Virus record (IMG/VR): IMGVR_UViG_3300020205_001474 | Coordinates: 1 to 34,080 of that record | DNA from: a virus | Strand: one strand, 5' to 3' | Length of the DNA: 34,080 bases | Shown here: positions 29,942-34,080 of the stretch, in pieces | How the letters are laid out: the number at the start of each line of letters is the position of its first letter | Position numbering within the stretch: the first letter of the stretch is position 1 | The notes under the pieces: generated by a model | What the model was told of the DNA's origin: nothing | What the model saw: only the letters and a program-made list of their open reading frames with translations | The model's database searches: none | Made by a program: the position numbers and the translations under genes

Positions 29942-30460
29942 ATGTCAGTATTTTTACAACCGATTTATACGCAGACTGTTGGTAGTGGTGGAACTACTAC
30001 AATAAACTTCAACAATATCCCTCAGACATTTACAGATTTGCAATTAACTATTAGTTCAAGAACGGATGGAACTAGTGCAGCGCGTCTTATTGGAGCATAT
30101 TTTAATGGAACTGGGTATCCATCAAATGCTAGTTTTAGGGAACTTATTGGAAATGGTTCAAGCGTCTCATCTTCAACTAATTCAGCGTATTCAACATTAG
30201 GATATACAAACGACGCTTCGCAAACATCAAACACATTTTCTTCACACAATATTTACATACCAAATTATTCAAGTACATCAAATTTTAAGCAATTGATAAT
30301 TGATTCTGTATCTGAAAATAATGCAACAACTGCAAGACAATATTTGGCTGCAAATTTATGGCGTTATACAAATGCAATTACATCAATCCAAGTGGATTGT
30401 GGTGGTGAAGTTTTTCAACAATACACAACATTTACAATCTACGGAATCACGAAAGGATAA
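29942..30460 (+). CDS. Appendage or fibre-tip protein, paralogue 3 (AT-rich)
   Basis: This 172-aa third tandem member has FNNIPQTFTDLQLTISSRT, LIGNGSSVSSS, IYIPNYSSTSNFKQLIIDS and a TIYGITKG ending. It is AT-rich like paralogue 2, and the two share nucleotide stretches such as ACATTTACA around the NIPQTFT codons. The differences lie mainly in loop regions, as expected for proteins under receptor or immune-type selection. Confidence 0.7.
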   Translation: MSVFLQPIYTQTVGSGGTTTINFNNIPQTFTDLQLTISSRTDGTSAARLIGAYFNGTGYPSNASFRELIGNGSSVSSSTNSAYSTLGYTNDASQTSNTFSSHNIYIPNYSSTSNFKQLIIDSVSENNATTARQYLAANLWRYTNAITSIQVDCGGEVFQQYTTFTIYGITKG

Positions 30461-30463
30461 ATA

Positions 30464-30682
30464 ATGGCAACAGTAATCGAGGTTGACTGCTCAACTGGAA
30501 TCTCAACAGAGCGTGAGATGACAACAGCAGAAGTAGCCAATATGGAAGCAGTGCGGGCGGATGCAGAAGCACGTCGTGCTGAAGAAGAAGCACAAGCAGA
30601 AGCAACCGCAACTGCTAAAGCATCAGCTGAAGCAAAACTTGAAGCACTTGGTTTAACTGCAGAAGAAATCGCTGCACTTTAG
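30464..30682 (+). CDS. Small coiled-coil protein after fibre paralogues
   Basis: This 72-aa protein has a short strand (ATVIEVDCSTGISTERE), then a long Ala/Glu-rich helix (AEARRAEEEAQAEATATAKASAEAKLEALGL) and TAEEIAAL. The same form, a conserved front followed by an Ala/Glu helix and LGLT-EE, closes fibre modules in many aquatic phages. It may be an assembly helper or fibre cap. Confidence 0.65.
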   Translation: MATVIEVDCSTGISTEREMTTAEVANMEAVRADAEARRAEEEAQAEATATAKASAEAKLEALGLTAEEIAAL

Positions 30683-30702
30683 TGAATAAGGTCGGGGGAC
30701 CA

Positions 30703-31779
30703 ATGAGATTTCACGTTGTATCACTTCCACACACGAATACAACAAAAGACTTTACAAGTTGCGCATTCACTGAAAAGGTGAGGCGCTTCTGCATCATGAT
30801 GACGAACCTCGGACATGAGGTTTTCCTTTACGCTGGCGAGCAAAACGAAGCACCAGTGACAGAGCTCATCACTTGCATTTATGAAGACCAAAGAGCGGCT
30901 GCAACCGCGGGCGGTCATTACACGACAGCCTCGTTTAACACGACTTTGCCGCATTGGCAAGTCTTTAATACGAACGTCATTCGCGAAATGACAACAAGGC
31001 TCCAACCAAAAGATTTCATTTGTTTGATCGGCGGCTACGCACACAAACCAATCGCAGATGCTTTCCCTGACCACATGTCGGTGGAGTTTGGCATTGGCTA
31101 CGGTGGCACCTTCGCACGGTACCGCGTTTTCGAGTCCTACGCATGGATGCACTCCGTTTATGCTGGGCACAAGAATCCGACCACTATAGATGGCAACTTC
31201 TTTGATGGAGTCATCAACGGCTACCTAGAACCTGAGCAATTCCCAGCTGGTAAAGGCGACGGCGACTACTACTTTTTTATCGGCAGACTGATCGAGCGAA
31301 AAGGCTACAACATCGCGCAAGAAGTCTGCGAGCGCCTTGGCAAGAGGCTTATAATCGCTGGCCCTGGCCAACCAAATGGCGGCTATGGCGAGTTCATCGG
31401 CAACGTCGGCCCTAAAAAGCGGGCAGAGCTCATGGGCTCAGCGATTGCGCTTTTTGCGCCGACTACCTACATCGAGCCCTTTGGCAATATCGTGATCGAA
31501 GCTCAGACCTGCGGCACTCCGACCATCACAACTGACTGGGGCGCATTCACTGAGACCAACGTTCATGGTGTCACAGGCTTCAGGTGCCGCACACTCGCGG
31601 ACTTCATGAAGGCGGCAGAGGACGTCAAGTCTTTGAACCGCACAAAGATCAGAAAGCAAGCAATCGAGAAATACTCACTCGAAGCGATAGCACCAAAATA
31701 CCAAGACTATTTTGAGAGGCTGTTGACCCTTTGGGACGACGGCTGGTACCAACTAGACACAGAAAAGGCTGGCAAATGA
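30703..31779 (+). CDS. Glycosyltransferase, GT-B fold (family 4)
   Basis: This 358-aa protein starts at ATG 30703, chosen because GTCGGGGGACC precedes it; a GTG at 30682 would add seven residues. It has a GT4-type C-terminal half: FIGRLIERKGYNIAQEVCERL (donor-domain start), RLIIAGPGQP, MGSAIALFAPTTYIEPFGNIVIEAQTCGTPTI with the E-x7-E nucleotide-sugar motif, and GVTGFRCRTLADF. It probably adds sugar to virion proteins, maybe the collagen-like or capsid proteins; the acceptor is unknown. Its stop overlaps the portal start (ATGA). Confidence 0.88.
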   Translation: MRFHVVSLPHTNTTKDFTSCAFTEKVRRFCIMMTNLGHEVFLYAGEQNEAPVTELITCIYEDQRAAATAGGHYTTASFNTTLPHWQVFNTNVIREMTTRLQPKDFICLIGGYAHKPIADAFPDHMSVEFGIGYGGTFARYRVFESYAWMHSVYAGHKNPTTIDGNFFDGVINGYLEPEQFPAGKGDGDYYFFIGRLIERKGYNIAQEVCERLGKRLIIAGPGQPNGGYGEFIGNVGPKKRAELMGSAIALFAPTTYIEPFGNIVIEAQTCGTPTITTDWGAFTETNVHGVTGFRCRTLADFMKAAEDVKSLNRTKIRKQAIEKYSLEAIAPKYQDYFERLLTLWDDGWYQLDTEKAGK

Positions 31780-33209
31780 GCTTATCGAAAAGACTGCGAG
31801 CAGCAGGCGAGCAACGCGCTCAGAACATGTTCATGGAGCCACTTATTCCGTCACGACCAGCTTACGCAACTCCAGCTGGCGTTGATGTCAATGCTGAGAC
31901 TGCGATTCGCATGTCCACCGTTTACGCTTGTGTTCGCCTTTTGGGCGACACTATTTCATCTTTGCCGCTTGGCGCTTATGTTCGCCGCGGCCGCAACCGA
32001 ATCCCGTACGCCGCAGTCTATGGCGAGCAACCAGCTTGGGTGAACAAGCCAAATCCAGATTGCACTCGTTTAGATTTCTATGAGCAAGTGATCTCATCTT
32101 TAAACTTACACGGCAACGCCTTTATCATCACAGTGCGCGACGACCTTGGCGACGTTGTTGAACTCTACGCTGTTAATCCGCTGAATGTCCGCATTCGACG
32201 CCCTGACCCAAACGCAGAAGTCCTCTACGAAGTTACTATCGGCATTCAACCAGGCGGCGTGGTTTACGAGGACATGCAGTCTGTGACGCAAGAAGTCAAG
32301 ACCATGGTGTTGACCAAGCGCGAGATGCTTCATATCCCAATGTTCAAACTCCCAGGCCAACTTCTAGGCCTTGGTCCAATAGGCGCGGCTCGTATCACTT
32401 TAGGCTCTGCGATGGCAGCCGAGGTTTACGCAGCTAGCTACTTTGGCAATGCTGCCAACCCAGGCGGCGTCATTGAGGCGCCAACCGAGTTGACCGAGGA
32501 ACAAATCTCAGACATTGCTCGCAACTGGAACCTTTCACATTCGGGCCCGTACCGCGCAGGCAAGCTCGGTGTTCTAACTGGGGGTGCTTCGTTTAAGCCG
32601 TTAACGCTTAACGCCGCAGATGCTCAGCTTCTCGAAGTACGCCGCTTTGGTGTCGAAGAGATCGCCCGCTTGTTCCGTGTTCCGATCTCACTCCTTGGTC
32701 ACCCAGTGGCTGGAGCCATGAGCTTTGCATCAGTTGAAGCTCAGAACTTGTCTTTTGTACAGCACTCACTGCGCCCACTCCTTGAGCGCTTAGAACAAGC
32801 ACTCTCACCTCTTTTGCCTGAGCCTGACGGCTTTATCAAGTTCAATCTTGATGCACTGCTTCGCGGCACCACACTCGAGCGCTACGACGCTTATACTAAA
32901 GGTTTAAACGAAGGTTTCCTCTCACTCAATGATGTCAGAGCTGTTGAAGATCTGAGCCCACTCGGTGAGGCTGGAGATCAGTACCGAGTTCCACTGCAAA
33001 ACATCGACGCATCGGACGCAAAAGACGTGGGTTTGAAGTTGCGCACCGAAATCGCTACCAATCTGATTCAAGTCGGCTTCGAACCGAAATCAGTGCTTGA
33101 AGCAGTCGGTTTGCCACCTATGGACCACACGGGCGTTCCAACTGGCCAGTTGCAACAAGTCTCAACGATCGACCCTGAAGACCCACTTGCGGTCTATGAG
33201 GTTAAATAA
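31776..33209 (+). CDS. Portal protein, HK97 gp3 family
   Basis: This 477-aa protein starts at ATG 31776 (ATGA overlap). It contains blocks typical of HK97-like portals: TAIRMSTVYACVRLLGDTISSLPL, a TRLDFYEQVISSLNLHGNAF segment, GLGPIGAARITLGSAMAAE, GGVIEAPTELTEEQI and the C-terminal EVRRFGVEEIARLFRVPISLLGH. Twelve copies form the ring through which DNA enters the head. It is directly coupled to the protease gene (TAATG), the standard portal-protease-capsid order. Confidence 0.95.
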   Translation: MSLSKRLRAAGEQRAQNMFMEPLIPSRPAYATPAGVDVNAETAIRMSTVYACVRLLGDTISSLPLGAYVRRGRNRIPYAAVYGEQPAWVNKPNPDCTRLDFYEQVISSLNLHGNAFIITVRDDLGDVVELYAVNPLNVRIRRPDPNAEVLYEVTIGIQPGGVVYEDMQSVTQEVKTMVLTKREMLHIPMFKLPGQLLGLGPIGAARITLGSAMAAEVYAASYFGNAANPGGVIEAPTELTEEQISDIARNWNLSHSGPYRAGKLGVLTGGASFKPLTLNAADAQLLEVRRFGVEEIARLFRVPISLLGHPVAGAMSFASVEAQNLSFVQHSLRPLLERLEQALSPLLPEPDGFIKFNLDALLRGTTLERYDAYTKGLNEGFLSLNDVRAVEDLSPLGEAGDQYRVPLQNIDASDAKDVGLKLRTEIATNLIQVGFEPKSVLEAVGLPPMDHTGVPTGQLQQVSTIDPEDPLAVYEVK

Positions 33210-34080
33210 TGCCATATTATATCTCGGACCAACAAAGTGATTGCTCGGGCTGGGCAACTGTAATGCAAGAATCAGACGGCAGCTACACCACAATAGGCTG
33301 CCATGACACCAAACAAGACGCGATTGACCAAATGGTCGCAGTCTCTATTTCTGAGGATATGGAGCCTGGGGGCGAAGTTGGCCAACGAACAACCGTCGGG
33401 GACGATAGGAGCAAGATGAAGAAGATCGAACGTCGTACTTACACAGTGCGAAACGTGGAGACACGAAAAGAGGACGACGGCAAAATGCGCTTGTCGGGCT
33501 ACGCTGCTGTGTTTAACAACGCCAGCGTGCCGCTACCGTTCATCGAGTACATCGCACCTGGCGCTTTCCGTAAGACCCTAAGCGAGACTCCTGATGTACG
33601 CTTGTTAATCAACCATGAGGGCCTGCCGCTAGCACGCACTAAGAATGGCACTCTTACTTTAACCGAGGACGAAGTTGGCTTGCGGTTTGACGCAGAACTG
33701 CCTGACACAAACGAAGCTCGAGATCTTTACACACTTATTGAGCGAGGCGACGTCGATCAGATGAGCTTTGCATTTCGCGTGATACGACAGAAGTTTAACA
33801 AAGACCGCAGCGAGCGCACACTGACTGAAGTGTCACTGTCTGACGGAGACGTCAGTGTTGTCACCTACCCAGCTTATCCAACAACTTCAGTTGAAGCGCG
33901 TGAGCATTTGGCTCGGGCAATTCAAGCCGTTAAAGAAGGTCGCGAGGTTTCAGGCGAATCACTTATCGTCTTGCAAAGCGTCTTTGAAAAGATGTCTGAA
34001 GGCCATGAGTACGTCATGGAAGCTGTCGAGATGATGGCCGCACTAATGGGCGCCCAAGAGGAGCCAGTTGAAGACGAGGC
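33209..34080 (+). CDS. Prohead protease with extra N-terminal domain (continues at window start)
   Basis: This open frame starts at ATG 33209 (TAATG overlap with portal) and continues across the circle join to position 211, giving 327 aa. Residues 1 to about 69 form an extra small domain (PYYISDQQSDCSGWATV, TIGCHDTKQDAIDQMVAVSI), common in actinophage proteases. The HK97 U35-type protease follows: SGYAAVFNN, YIAPGAFRKTL, VRLLINHEG with the catalytic His, and the Ser in DQMSFAFRV. It cleaves the capsid delta domain during head maturation. A good internal ribosome site (AGGAG, 33407-33411) precedes ATG 33416, so a shorter 258-aa form is likely also made. Confidence 0.9.
   Translation, partial: MPYYISDQQSDCSGWATVMQESDGSYTTIGCHDTKQDAIDQMVAVSISEDMEPGGEVGQRTTVGDDRSKMKKIERRTYTVRNVETRKEDDGKMRLSGYAAVFNNASVPLPFIEYIAPGAFRKTLSETPDVRLLINHEGLPLARTKNGTLTLTEDEVGLRFDAELPDTNEARDLYTLIERGDVDQMSFAFRVIRQKFNKDRSERTLTEVSLSDGDVSVVTYPAYPTTSVEAREHLARAIQAVKEGREVSGESLIVLQSVFEKMSEGHEYVMEAVEMMAALMGAQEEPVEDE
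33982..34080. repeat. Terminal redundancy, right copy
   Basis: This is the same 99 bases as 1-99. See the left copy: the genome is best read as a circle of 33,981 bp with the protease gene continuous across the join. Confidence 0.95.

Noticed and set aside
1-34080. Integrase, lysogeny repressor, attachment site, CRISPR array or insertion sequence
   Set aside because: None seen on either strand; no recombinase motifs, no regularly spaced repeats and no transposase.

Overview
The window is one complete tailed-phage genome assembled as a circle and opened inside the prohead protease gene. Bases 1-99 are identical to 33982-34080, so the unique unit is 33,981 bp and the protease gene runs across the join. 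Every gene I can support is on the + strand, with very short or overlapping junctions (ATGA, TAATG). The capsid, portal and terminase are of the HK97 type and there is a tape measure gene but no sheath gene, so this is a siphovirus with a fairly short tail. I see no integrase and no convincing repressor, which suggests a lytic phage. Gene content, the many tiny cysteine-rich ORFs and the moderate GC resemble phages of freshwater Actinobacteria (for example small planktonic Microbacteriaceae). The host is an inference; nothing in the sequence proves it.

Layout, following the circle. Packaging: HNH nuclease, small and large terminase (23.4-25.8 kb). Appendage module: a collagen-like protein and several small beta-rich proteins, three of them tandem paralogues, ending in a GT4 glycosyltransferase (25.8-31.8 kb). 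Head: portal, protease, major capsid protein, a GT-A-like glycosyltransferase, and connector and terminator proteins (31.8-3.6 kb through the join). Tail: two tandem tail-tube paralogues, frameshifted tail chaperone, tape measure, distal tail protein, and S74-chaperoned fibre (3.6-9.7 kb). Lysis: small membrane proteins, a lipoprotein and a CHAP endolysin (9.7-11.1 kb), closed by a strong terminator. Early region: two near-identical promoters drive a string of tiny genes (11.2-13.5 kb). They are followed by an adenylosuccinate lyase, nucleases, an SSB-like protein, a PrimPol-helicase and a nucleotide-metabolism cluster (13.5-23.1 kb).

The most striking content is a likely 2-aminoadenine (Z) genome pathway. 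The PurA-like enzyme at 20320-21354 has Ser in place of the catalytic Asp of the PurA P-loop (GQYGSEGKG), is only 344 aa long and carries a YPFCTSQDC segment, all as in phage PurZ (2-aminodeoxyadenylosuccinate synthetase). Unusually, the phage also carries its own adenylosuccinate lyase (PurB) with catalytic motifs intact. Both enzymatic steps from dGMP to dZMP may therefore be phage-encoded. Next to PurZ are a MazG/MazZ-like candidate, a nucleoside 2-deoxyribosyltransferase-fold protein and a dUTPase. No DatZ-like HD phosphohydrolase and no family A DNA polymerase are visible. If the DNA does contain Z, this phage would use a reduced form of the pathway that relies on host polymerase.
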